Positions 6,737 through 13,225 of a stretch of 13,225 bases of DNA are shown here, piece by piece. Made by a program: the position numbers and the translations under genes. The stretch is from Gp13-AA77 sp036521995 (lineage in GTDB: Bacteria; Acidobacteriota; Terriglobia; UBA7540): assembly GCA_036521995.1 (NCBI GenBank), contig DATDGR010000288.1, forward strand, positions 1-13,225. Reading direction: 5' to 3'. Under the pieces are notes generated by a model. The model was not told the origin of the DNA. It searched no databases and saw only the letters and a list, made by a program, of their open reading frames with translations. How positions within the stretch are numbered: position 1 is the stretch's first letter; the number at the start of each line of letters is the position of its first letter.

Positions 6737-8746
6737 ATGAAAAACGCACCGTTGTTCACCCTTGCTTTCCTTATCCATTGCAGCCTAGCGGGCGGGCAGA
6801 GCGCTGCTGACCAGGTGATCCCGATCCTCAAACAAGACATCCAGTCCCCTCGAGTGGTCACGTTTCAGTTGCAGGAATACCTGATAAAGCGCGCGCCTCA
6901 ATTGCCGTCTCCAGCCAGCGCCGAAGAGTGGACGGCGAAGGCTCGGCGAATCCGCGAGCGTGTGCTCAAGGATGTGATCTTCCACGGCTGGCCTGAGGAA
7001 TGGGTGAACTCGCCGCCGAAATTCGAAGACCTGGGAGAGATCCCCTCCGGGCCCCGCTACCGGCGCCGCAAGTTGCGCTACGAGATCGTTCCTGGCTTCT
7101 ATTCCACGGCCATTCTCTATGAGCCCCGGGAGCAGCAAGGCAAGATGCCGGCCGTGCTTGACGTGATGGGACACTTCTCCGCTGGAAAGGCGATGGAATT
7201 CGAGCAGACCTTCTGCATCAATCAAGCCCTGCGCGGCATGGTGGCGCTGAACCTGGAATGGCTGGGCATGGGCGAGCTCGACCAGCGCCTGAACACCCAC
7301 TGGTTCGCCGCCCACCTCGACCTGGTGGGCGCAAACGGGGTGGGTCTCTTCTACCTGGCGATGCGGCGCGGCCTCGATTACCTCTACGACGATCCGGATG
7401 TGGACCGCAGTCGAATCGGGATTACCGGGCTTTCGGGCGGCGGATGGCAGACGATCCTGCTTAGCTCAATGGACGAGCGGGTGAGGGTGGCCGTGCCGGT
7501 GGCGGGTTATGTTTCGCTCCAGGGCAGGGCTGAACGCCTGCCGGAAGAGCCAGGCGACCTTGAGCAGAACGCCACCGACCTTCTGGTGGGCCAGGATTAC
7601 AACACCTTCACAGCGATGCGGGCCCCCAGGCCGACGCTGCTGATCAACACGGCCGAGGATGATTGTTGTTTCCGTGCTCCACTGGTGCGGCCCTATATCT
7701 TCGACCCCGTGCGGCCCTTTTTTCAACTTTACGGCCAGGACGATGCCTTCCAGTTCTATGAGAGCGCCGCCATCTCCGCCCACAATTACGGCCCCGACAG
7801 CCGCGAGCAGGCCTACCGGTTTCTGGACAGATACTTTCACCTCTCAGCGCCGCAGCAAGAAATTCCGGTCGGCAATGAGATCAAGAGCTACGACCAGCTC
7901 GCGGTGGGCGTGCCTAAAGACAACCTCACGATTCTGGACCTGGCCCGAAAGCTCTCGAGCGAAAACGCGCGGTCCGCTGCACCGACGGATTCAGCGGCCA
8001 AGAGCGGGGCCGACTCCGCGAGGGAGGAGCTGCGAAAGGTAGTCCACTACAGTCCGGTGACCGTGAAGCAGAGCTGGTTGGAGGCTAACACCCGTCACAA
8101 TGAGGTTGAATCCTTATCCTATCGCTTTGAGATGGACAACGGCCTCTCGGCCACCGGTGTTTGGTTTCGAGAGACTCGAGCCGGAGTGGGTGCGCCCCTC
8201 ACGATCGTGTTGAATGACAACGGCAAAAAGACGGCGGGCACCGAACTGTGGAATCGTGTTCCCGAAATCGGGGATCGTCTCGAACGTGGCGAGCAGGTGT
8301 TGGCGCTCGACCTGCTATTTACGGGTGATGCCTCGCCCGACCAGGCACCTCATCTGCTCGCCGAAATGCTTGCGGCCACCGGGGATCGTCCGATCGGCAT
8401 GGAGGTAGCCCAACTGATAGGCCTTACACGTTGGGCGCAGCAGCAGTTCAAACCGGCGCGCACGCGCCTTGAGGCCACAGGCATCCGGAGTCAGGTTCAA
8501 GCACTTGTGGCCTCGGGGCTGGAGCCCACCGCCTTTTCCGAGGTGGCAACTCGCAAGGGAATGCGGAGTTTCAGCTACCTTCTTGAGAAGCCCGTCTCCT
8601 ATGAAGCTGCCCCTGATCTATTCTGCCTGGACCTGTACAAGAGGTTCGATCTCGATAGCTTGCAGGAGGTCGCCCGCCCCACCAAGGTCCTCCAGGAAGA
8701 GTACTTGAAACCCGTCGCAAGCAATGAGCCTACTAGCAATGAGTGA
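6737..8746 (+). CDS. Secreted tandem-domain alpha/beta hydrolase, acetyl-xylan-esterase-like
   Basis: This protein of 669 residues has an N-terminal signal peptide (hydrophobic about 5-18, likely cleavage near GGQSA), so it acts outside the cytoplasm. Residues about 100-370 form an alpha/beta hydrolase domain related to acetyl xylan esterase/dienelactone hydrolase-like enzymes. The nucleophile elbow GLSGGG places Ser233, an acid is likely in AEDD (Asp308 or Asp309), and His349 in SAHNYG fits the histidine. Residues about 435-655 look like a second hydrolase-like domain in which I find no GxSxG elbow, so it is probably non-catalytic. The frame is open for another 158 codons upstream, but only the ATG at 6737 gives a signal peptide; the ribosome site before it is weak. 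The likely reaction is hydrolysis of an ester on a plant or microbial polysaccharide, but the substrate is inferred from family only. A small membrane protein gene follows 55 bases downstream. Confidence 0.85.
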   Translation: MKNAPLFTLAFLIHCSLAGGQSAADQVIPILKQDIQSPRVVTFQLQEYLIKRAPQLPSPASAEEWTAKARRIRERVLKDVIFHGWPEEWVNSPPKFEDLGEIPSGPRYRRRKLRYEIVPGFYSTAILYEPREQQGKMPAVLDVMGHFSAGKAMEFEQTFCINQALRGMVALNLEWLGMGELDQRLNTHWFAAHLDLVGANGVGLFYLAMRRGLDYLYDDPDVDRSRIGITGLSGGGWQTILLSSMDERVRVAVPVAGYVSLQGRAERLPEEPGDLEQNATDLLVGQDYNTFTAMRAPRPTLLINTAEDDCCFRAPLVRPYIFDPVRPFFQLYGQDDAFQFYESAAISAHNYGPDSREQAYRFLDRYFHLSAPQQEIPVGNEIKSYDQLAVGVPKDNLTILDLARKLSSENARSAAPTDSAAKSGADSAREELRKVVHYSPVTVKQSWLEANTRHNEVESLSYRFEMDNGLSATGVWFRETRAGVGAPLTIVLNDNGKKTAGTELWNRVPEIGDRLERGEQVLALDLLFTGDASPDQAPHLLAEMLAATGDRPIGMEVAQLIGLTRWAQQQFKPARTRLEATGIRSQVQALVASGLEPTAFSEVATRKGMRSFSYLLEKPVSYEAAPDLFCLDLYKRFDLDSLQEVARPTKVLQEEYLKPVASNEPTSNE

Positions 8747-8801
8747 GGTCGGGTGCGCGTACCAGAACTAAAGTACGGCCGCAGAGTGGCCGATAAGGTT
8801 C

Positions 8802-9245
8802 ATGGGAGCGCATTCGACCATGAGATTGATCGGCTTTTTGCGAACGATTGCCCTCGGCGCAGTGATCCTCGTTGTGATCATCTGGGCCAAAGGAGCCAGC
8901 GCTCACCACATCGCCGCAGACATTCTCAGGCTCGAACTGGCCTTGCTGGGTGTCTGGGCTGGCTGGATTATACTCGCACTGCTCGCGTGGCTGTGCACAG
9001 GGGAGACTCGGGGCTCCGGCAAGACTGGGAGTGCAGGCCCGGGCTCCTCCAATCGCCTTCCGGTCGATTGGAAGAGTGGGCAGGAAGTCGAACCGGACCT
9101 GTCGTCCCTGTTTCCCCCCTTGCGCTCCACCCAACTGGAGCAAGGGCCCCAGGCGCTCATCGAGGAGAATCACCTCATCAATGACCTGAGCCTGGTGCCG
9201 TGCATTCCGGCGGCGCGAGGGCCCGTCTCCAGATACTCCCGCTAA
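8802..9245 (+). CDS. Small membrane protein with two predicted helices, function unknown
   Basis: The product is 147 residues from the ATG at 8802, or 141 from the ATG at 8820. The earlier start has AAGG nearby at a short distance; the later one has GGGAG (8804-8808) eleven bases ahead, so the choice is open. Hydrophobic segments lie at about 11-29 and 44-65. The first ends in GASA-HH, which could be a signal peptidase site, leaving a single anchor. The remaining 80 residues are polar and Pro/Gly/Ser-rich, with no family I recognise. Third-position GC is high in this frame, and the two hydrophobic helices make it more believable than the overlapping frame starting at 8753. It lies 55 bases after the hydrolase and may be co-transcribed with it. 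The stop is 40 bases from the stop of the convergent receptor gene, with no evident terminator hairpin between. Confidence 0.65.
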   Translation: MGAHSTMRLIGFLRTIALGAVILVVIIWAKGASAHHIAADILRLELALLGVWAGWIILALLAWLCTGETRGSGKTGSAGPGSSNRLPVDWKSGQEVEPDLSSLFPPLRSTQLEQGPQALIEENHLINDLSLVPCIPAARGPVSRYSR

Positions 9246-9285
9246 CACCGCCCCCCCAACCCATTTCCAGATTCACCAGGTCTCA

Positions 9286-12200
9286 TCAGAAGTCGATGCG
9301 TGCTCCAAACTGCCCGGCGCGCGATCCCTGAAAATCAGCTTGACCATTGGAGAGCCCGCGAGCCGCTGTGATCTGGCCGAAGCCGGGGTCCGTCATGTTC
9401 GTGTCCGGATCGCCCAGATTGACGTGGTTTAGCACGTTGGTGAAGGAGATTTCGAATTTCATGCTCACTCGCTCGGTGAGGTTGAACTGCTTCAGGAGAC
9501 CGAGGTTCCAGTTGACGCTGCCCGGACCCTCGATGAAGGCCGTCCCTGCGTTGCCGAAACGGCCTATGGGAGCCAGGTCTGTCGCCGGATTATTGCCGTC
9601 CGAGCACGCCATGGCTTGCGACACGCCCGCCGGACCCGCGCAAGCAAAGGCTGAGGGCAGTATCCACTGGGCCGCGCTCTGGCTGGCCGGCGCCCACGGC
9701 CCGACGCGATCCGGGCGCTGCGGTCGGCCGATGATGCCGGAGCCGGTTCCGGAGGGGTCGGCACCTGTGCTGTAGTAGGGAGTGAGCCAGGGCCCCGATT
9801 CAATCAGTAGGATGTTGCTGAGCGACCAGCCACCAATCACGCCGTTTTCGAAGCCGCTGACGCTGCCCGCAAAGTGCTTACCGTGTCCGAAAGGCAGTTC
9901 GAAGATGCCGGTGGTGATCCAGCGGTGGCGCCTGTCGGCATAAACGTTGCCATATTCGTCCGCCCGGCTGAAGTAGTTCATGGTCCGGCCGCCGGCGTTC
10001 TCGCCCGCGTAAGAGCTCGGAGTGGGACCCTGATTGTCTGCGAGATTCCTACCGTAGGTATAGGTGGAATCAAAGGTCATGCCGTGGCTGAAACGATGCG
10101 TCGCTTCCACCGCCAGCGATTCGTAGTTGGCGGTGGCGCCGATGGCGCGAGTGTTCACCACGCCCCAGTTCGGAAACGGACGGCTGCTGAGCGGTTGTTC
10201 TGCGTAGAACGTGGTGGAGTAGCTCGACTGGTTCAGATTCGGCGCCCAGACGAGCTGGGTAGTCTTCATGCCGACGTAAGAGACGCGCAAACCTGTCTGA
10301 TAGCCGAGATCGTGGTCGACGGAGAGGCTCCACTGGGTCGAGAGCGGCTGCTTCCAGTTGACGTCGTTCGCCGTTCCGAAGTAGTCGGTACCGTACTGGG
10401 GCGCACCGAGGCCGCTGGCGCCCACCACGGGCCAGGCAAAAAGCGGCTGACCGGTGCTGGAACGATTGCTGAACTGGGTGGTGGCGGCCTGCATGGTTCC
10501 GGTAAGGGCGTAATAGATAGACCCCATGCTCATGATGTTGTAAAGACCGACGCCGCCCCGGACGGCCGTACGATCGTTGTTGAAGGGTTTATAAGCAAAG
10601 CCGAAGCGAGGCAGGAAGCGCGTCTTGTCCGTGGTTCGCAGACCCTCAGGCAGCCCTGCCTGGGAAGCGGTGAGAACCGGTGTGCAGGGCGCGCCGTTGA
10701 TGGCGGTCGGATTGTTGGCGGTGTAAGAGAGCGCTGGGTTCGGGCAGGCGTCGAACGAGTTGAGAAAGGCCGGCGCCAGATTGCTGGCGGAGCCGTCGGG
10801 ATAGACGGTCGAGCCGGACCGCTGCGGGCTTGGGTCAAAGTTGCCGATGTTTCCGAATTCATCCGTGTAGGCGGGGTCATATTCGTAACGCAGTCCGTAC
10901 TCGAGGGTCAGCCGCGGACTGACGCGGAAGCTGTCCTGGGCGTAAAAGGCGTACTGAACACTCTGGCCGTAGTTATCATGCTGCACGTTGTCGTAGCCTG
11001 TCTGTGACGGCAGGCCAAGGAGGAAATCAGCGAAGGCGTTTCCCGAAAACGTGTTTTGAAAGTTGAAGTTCCCGTAATTGTCGCCGCCGATGAAGCTGAG
11101 CGGAGAGAAAGCCAAGATGGTGCGAATGTCGAGGCCGAACTTCATGGTGTGGCGGCCCTTGAGCCAGGTTAGGTTGTCGTTGAACTGGCGCGTGCGGGAC
11201 TGGTTGGCGCCATTCAAACGGTCGGCGGTGAGCCCGGTGAGATTGGAAATGTCGATCTCCGGAAGGCCATTGAAAAACGGGGTAGTAGAGGGCAAGCCTT
11301 GGAGGCCCAGGGAGGCCGAAAAGGCCGTTCCGTTAAAAGAGTTGGAGTTGCCGAAACTGACGGTGGTATAGCCGAACCGGAATTCATTCAACAGGTTTGA
11401 TCGGATGGAGTAGTTGAAAGAAGCCACAAACAGCCGGTCGTCTTCGTAGTTGCTCGAAGAAGGCACCAGTAAGTCATTGGGAGACAACTGGCTCGCGTTC
11501 TTATAGGTAAACCGCGCGAAAGCCTGCATCTTGGAACTGATATATTGATCGCCCCGGATGTCGAACTGGTTGGAGCTGATGGTGGCGGGCCGGTTAGCAA
11601 TGTAGTTGTTGGTTTGCAGGACCGTGCCGGGGCCGAAGTTGGGCAGCGGGTAGAGTGTAAGAATCTGCTGGGAGACCGAGCTGATGCTGGAGGAGGGTAT
11701 CGTGTCGCCGGCAAATGGCTGCCCCGTCTGCGGATTCAGAATCGTCACACCCTGGGCCGTGAAGTCGCCACTGCGCATCGCCTGCGTGGGGACCGTATCC
11801 TGAATCGTCGACGTCTGGGGGAATCGGAATCCCTCGAAGGTGCCGAAGAAAAAGGTCTTGTCGTGGCCGTTATATAAATGGGGAATCACCACTGGACCCC
11901 CGAGGCTGAAACCGAAGTCATTGGCAATCTTCGTGTTTTTCGTCAGTTGCCCGAATTCGATGGCATCGAGCGCGGAATTCTGCGAGTACCAGAAAGCGCC
12001 TCCGTGAAGCTGGTTGGTGCCACTCTTCGATATCGTGGTGAAGTCCCCAGGAGTGCCGTATTCTGCCGGTGCGCCGGCGGCCGTTACCTTCATCTCGGCG
12101 ATGGACTCCGATGAAGGAAAGGCGCTCTGGCGAGGCTGATTACCGGTCACGTCCGTGGTGGATATGCCATCCACTGAGAATTGCGATTGCGACGGAATGC

Positions 12201-12735
12201 CGCCTTGGATAGACAAGTTTCCGGAATCATCGGGCTGGATACCCGGCAGGGCCTGGATCAGGGCGTAAGGGCTGGTGCTGCCGTTGGCCCGGTAGTTGCC
12301 CGGCAACTCAAGAATCTTCCTCGAGTCGTAGCTGGCGGAGATCGTTTGGGTCTCGGTGTTGATTACCCCGGCTTCGGCCACCACGCTCACCTGCTGCGAA
12401 GTCTTACCCACCTGCAGAGTGGCGTCAATGCGGAGCGTCTGCCGCGCGATAAGCTGCAATCCTGGAAACGTCTCTGTGCTGAAGCCCTCCTTACTCACTG
12501 CGATGGAGTAATGGTCGGCCTTGGTATTCACCGCCTCGTAGTTTCCGTTCGCGTCCGTCTCGAACGTGCGCGAGGTTCCCTCGTCCGTGTCGGTGACCTT
12601 CACCGCCGCTCCCGCGACGGCGCCTCCCGTAGCATCCTTCACCGTGCCGAGGATGGTTCCGTAAGTCGATTGCCCGAGTAGCGGACTCCCAGCCAGCACC
12701 AAGAGCGCCACAAGCCCGGCAGATGCTTTTTGCAT
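9286..12735 (-). CDS. TonB-dependent receptor, Oar-like, with N-terminal carboxypeptidase-regulatory domain
   Basis: This 1149-residue protein is an outer-membrane beta-barrel for TonB-driven uptake of large substrates. A signal peptide covers about residues 1-22. A carboxypeptidase-regulatory-like Ig-type domain spans about 24-110 (TILGTVKDATGGAVAGA, then DANGNYEA). The plug domain follows at about 125-245 (ALPGIQ, FSVDG, and AEYGTPGDFTTISKSGTN). The rest is barrel, ending in FGARIDF, whose terminal Phe suits recognition by the BAM machinery. Length and layout match the expanded receptors of Acidobacteriota. There is a near-perfect ribosome site, AAGGAGG at 12742-12748, six bases before the ATG. 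No SusD-like lipoprotein, TonB or ExbBD gene is adjacent. The substrate is unknown; a carbohydrate link through the nearby esterase-like gene is only a guess. Confidence 0.93.
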   Translation of the reverse strand: MQKASAGLVALLVLAGSPLLGQSTYGTILGTVKDATGGAVAGAAVKVTDTDEGTSRTFETDANGNYEAVNTKADHYSIAVSKEGFSTETFPGLQLIARQTLRIDATLQVGKTSQQVSVVAEAGVINTETQTISASYDSRKILELPGNYRANGSTSPYALIQALPGIQPDDSGNLSIQGGIPSQSQFSVDGISTTDVTGNQPRQSAFPSSESIAEMKVTAAGAPAEYGTPGDFTTISKSGTNQLHGGAFWYSQNSALDAIEFGQLTKNTKIANDFGFSLGGPVVIPHLYNGHDKTFFFGTFEGFRFPQTSTIQDTVPTQAMRSGDFTAQGVTILNPQTGQPFAGDTIPSSSISSVSQQILTLYPLPNFGPGTVLQTNNYIANRPATISSNQFDIRGDQYISSKMQAFARFTYKNASQLSPNDLLVPSSSNYEDDRLFVASFNYSIRSNLLNEFRFGYTTVSFGNSNSFNGTAFSASLGLQGLPSTTPFFNGLPEIDISNLTGLTADRLNGANQSRTRQFNDNLTWLKGRHTMKFGLDIRTILAFSPLSFIGGDNYGNFNFQNTFSGNAFADFLLGLPSQTGYDNVQHDNYGQSVQYAFYAQDSFRVSPRLTLEYGLRYEYDPAYTDEFGNIGNFDPSPQRSGSTVYPDGSASNLAPAFLNSFDACPNPALSYTANNPTAINGAPCTPVLTASQAGLPEGLRTTDKTRFLPRFGFAYKPFNNDRTAVRGGVGLYNIMSMGSIYYALTGTMQAATTQFSNRSSTGQPLFAWPVVGASGLGAPQYGTDYFGTANDVNWKQPLSTQWSLSVDHDLGYQTGLRVSYVGMKTTQLVWAPNLNQSSYSTTFYAEQPLSSRPFPNWGVVNTRAIGATANYESLAVEATHRFSHGMTFDSTYTYGRNLADNQGPTPSSYAGENAGGRTMNYFSRADEYGNVYADRRHRWITTGIFELPFGHGKHFAGSVSGFENGVIGGWSLSNILLIESGPWLTPYYSTGADPSGTGSGIIGRPQRPDRVGPWAPASQSAAQWILPSAFACAGPAGVSQAMACSDGNNPATDLAPIGRFGNAGTAFIEGPGSVNWNLGLLKQFNLTERVSMKFEISFTNVLNHVNLGDPDTNMTDPGFGQITAARGLSNGQADFQGSRAGQFGARIDF

Positions 12736-12739
12736 ACAC

Positions 12740-13006
12740 TTCCTCCTTTGGCTAACGATCTGTTCTCGGCCGTAGTGTCCCGAACGCTCGACGCTTAGTA
12801 GTCAGCTAATGAATGCGAGGCTACCACCTGCTGCGTGGCCTGTCAAGCTAAGTGATGCCGCAAGAATAACACGTCATTGCTGAGCTGAACTCGCACATTT
12901 CTGCGCCGCGTGCGATGAGGCGCTCGTCGTCGCGGGCAGCCTCTCGATCCCGATAGCAGCAAGCACGAGAAGCTCTTCGGCGTCCCGGAGAGGTCTTCGG
13001 CAACTT
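12740..13006. other. Divergent intergenic region between receptor and winged-helix gene
   Basis: The receptor's ribosome site and probable promoter occupy the left part. From about 12850 to 13000 I find no convincing gene; one minus frame of about 50 codons ending at TAG near 12850 has Asp/Arg-rich content but no good start. No tRNA-like structure or terminator stands out. Confidence 0.5.
12818..12846 (-). promoter_or_regulatory. Likely sigma-70 promoter of the TonB-dependent receptor
   Basis: On the minus strand a perfect TTGACA (12841-12846) is followed after 17 bases by TAGCCT (12818-12823), a weak -10 matching TATAAT at the first two and last positions. Transcription would start near 12811, giving a leader of about 75 bases before the ATG at 12735. 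The perfect -35 at standard spacing is the main support; the poor -10 suggests modest or activator-assisted strength. Confidence 0.45.
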
Positions 13007-13053
13007 ATGTTATAGTTCTTATTTAAAGGATTCTGCAGTCGGAACTATAACAT
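13007..13053. repeat. Perfect 12-bp inverted repeat directly upstream of the winged-helix gene
   Basis: The left arm ATGTTATAGTTC (13007-13018) and the right arm GAACTATAACAT (13042-13053) are exact reverse complements, with a 23-base AT-leaning spacer between. The right arm ends one base before the ATG at 13055. The dyad could be an operator bound by a dimer, an RNA hairpin occluding the start codon, or the end of a mobile unit. Left-arm TATAGT (13011-13016) also resembles a -10 box, but no matching -35 is present. Neither arm recurs elsewhere in the window. Confidence 0.8.
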
Positions 13054-13054
13054 T

Positions 13055-13225
13055 ATGCGGCCCACCAGATTCGATCCCTCCGTTCTTCGCCAGCACCTGC
13101 GCCACCGGAAAATCGCTGATCTGCCGGATCTCAAGCGCGTCCTCGGCACCGACGTGAATCTCACGGTGTTCCGGAAACTGAAGCACCTCGGCTACCTCGC
13201 CAGTTACACCCACCGCGGGCGCTTT
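13055..13225 (+). CDS. Winged-helix DNA-binding protein, N-terminal part, cut by the window end
   Basis: Fifty-seven codons are visible and the frame is open at the right edge. The peptide begins with a predicted helical region, then DLPDLKRVLGT, LTVFRKLKHLGYLASY and THRGRF. This reads as a winged helix-turn-helix in which TVFRKLKHLGY is the recognition helix and the SYTHRGRF stretch begins the wing. I recall similar TVFRKL/SYSHRGRFYTL proteins occurring in several copies per genome in diverse bacteria, sometimes near transposases, but I cannot verify that here. Third-position GC is strongly biased in this frame. The ATG lies one base after the right arm of the 12-bp inverted repeat. No clear ribosome site precedes it: AAAGGA at 13025-13030 is 24 bases away and GGAA at 13041-13044 is weak, which suggests control through the repeat or a later start. 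Confidence 0.75.
   Translation, partial: MRPTRFDPSVLRQHLRHRKIADLPDLKRVLGTDVNLTVFRKLKHLGYLASYTHRGRF

Noticed and set aside
6583..6861. Extension of the possible small minus-strand gene to an ATG at 6861
   Set aside because: It would run antisense through the hydrolase signal peptide and across the likely promoter; the TTG at 6582 is more economical.
8720..8743. Direct repeat AGCAATGAG (two copies, 15 bases apart) at the hydrolase C-terminus
   Set aside because: It is a short repeat encoding SNE twice in a probably unstructured tail and needs no special explanation.
8753..9184. A 143-codon + frame starting just after the hydrolase
   Set aside because: It overlaps the 8802-9245 frame, which has two hydrophobic helices and better third-position bias; this one is Arg-rich and featureless.
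9246..9285. Terminator between the convergent small membrane protein and receptor genes
   Set aside because: The spacer has a C-run but no stem-loop followed by a T-run on either strand.
9874..11007. A 377-codon + strand frame inside the TonB-dependent receptor
   Set aside because: It is antisense to well-supported receptor coding sequence, has no recognisable domain and arises from high GC.
13019..13213. A 64-codon minus-strand frame opposite the winged-helix gene
   Set aside because: The + strand frame has a recognisable winged-helix pattern and stronger codon bias.

Overview
The window is GC-rich, with strongly G/C-biased third codon positions, and reads as a chromosomal segment of an Acidobacteriota-like bacterium. 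Two features point there: a very large Oar-like TonB-dependent receptor with an N-terminal carboxypeptidase-regulatory domain, and a tandem-domain acetyl-xylan-esterase-like hydrolase, both common in soil acidobacteria. The phylum is an inference from gene content; there is no rRNA or other marker gene.

Layout, left to right. Positions 132-2868 (+) hold a two-gene operon for a molybdenum hydroxylase of the isoquinoline 1-oxidoreductase type: a small 2x[2Fe-2S] subunit, then a Tat-exported molybdopterin subunit. Tail to tail with it, and sharing the palindrome TAGCTA for both stop codons, is a 1180-residue protein (2869-6411, -). It has a signal peptide, a large periplasmic part with a possible periplasmic-binding-protein-like fold, and about ten membrane segments; I do not recognise a named family. 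Just upstream in the same direction is a possible 55-residue gene (6415-6582, -) with a TTG start. The divergent spacer to the next gene holds a promoter-like pair whose -10 lies inside an 8+8 bp inverted repeat. A secreted alpha/beta hydrolase of 669 residues follows (6737-8746, +), then a small two-helix membrane protein (8802-9245, +). A TonB-dependent receptor (9286-12735, -) converges on them. The last 490 bases hold the receptor's promoter region and, on the + strand, a perfect 12-bp inverted repeat directly before the start of a winged-helix protein cut by the window edge (13055 onward).

Functionally this looks like an accessory nutrient-acquisition and oxidation neighbourhood: an exported oxidoreductase, a secreted carbohydrate-esterase-like enzyme and an outer-membrane importer. 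Nothing in the sequence ties them to one substrate. The least explained parts are the winged-helix gene with its 12-bp inverted repeat at the right edge, and the large membrane protein with its operator-like upstream region. I saw no tRNA, rRNA, CRISPR array, transposase or clear rho-independent terminator.
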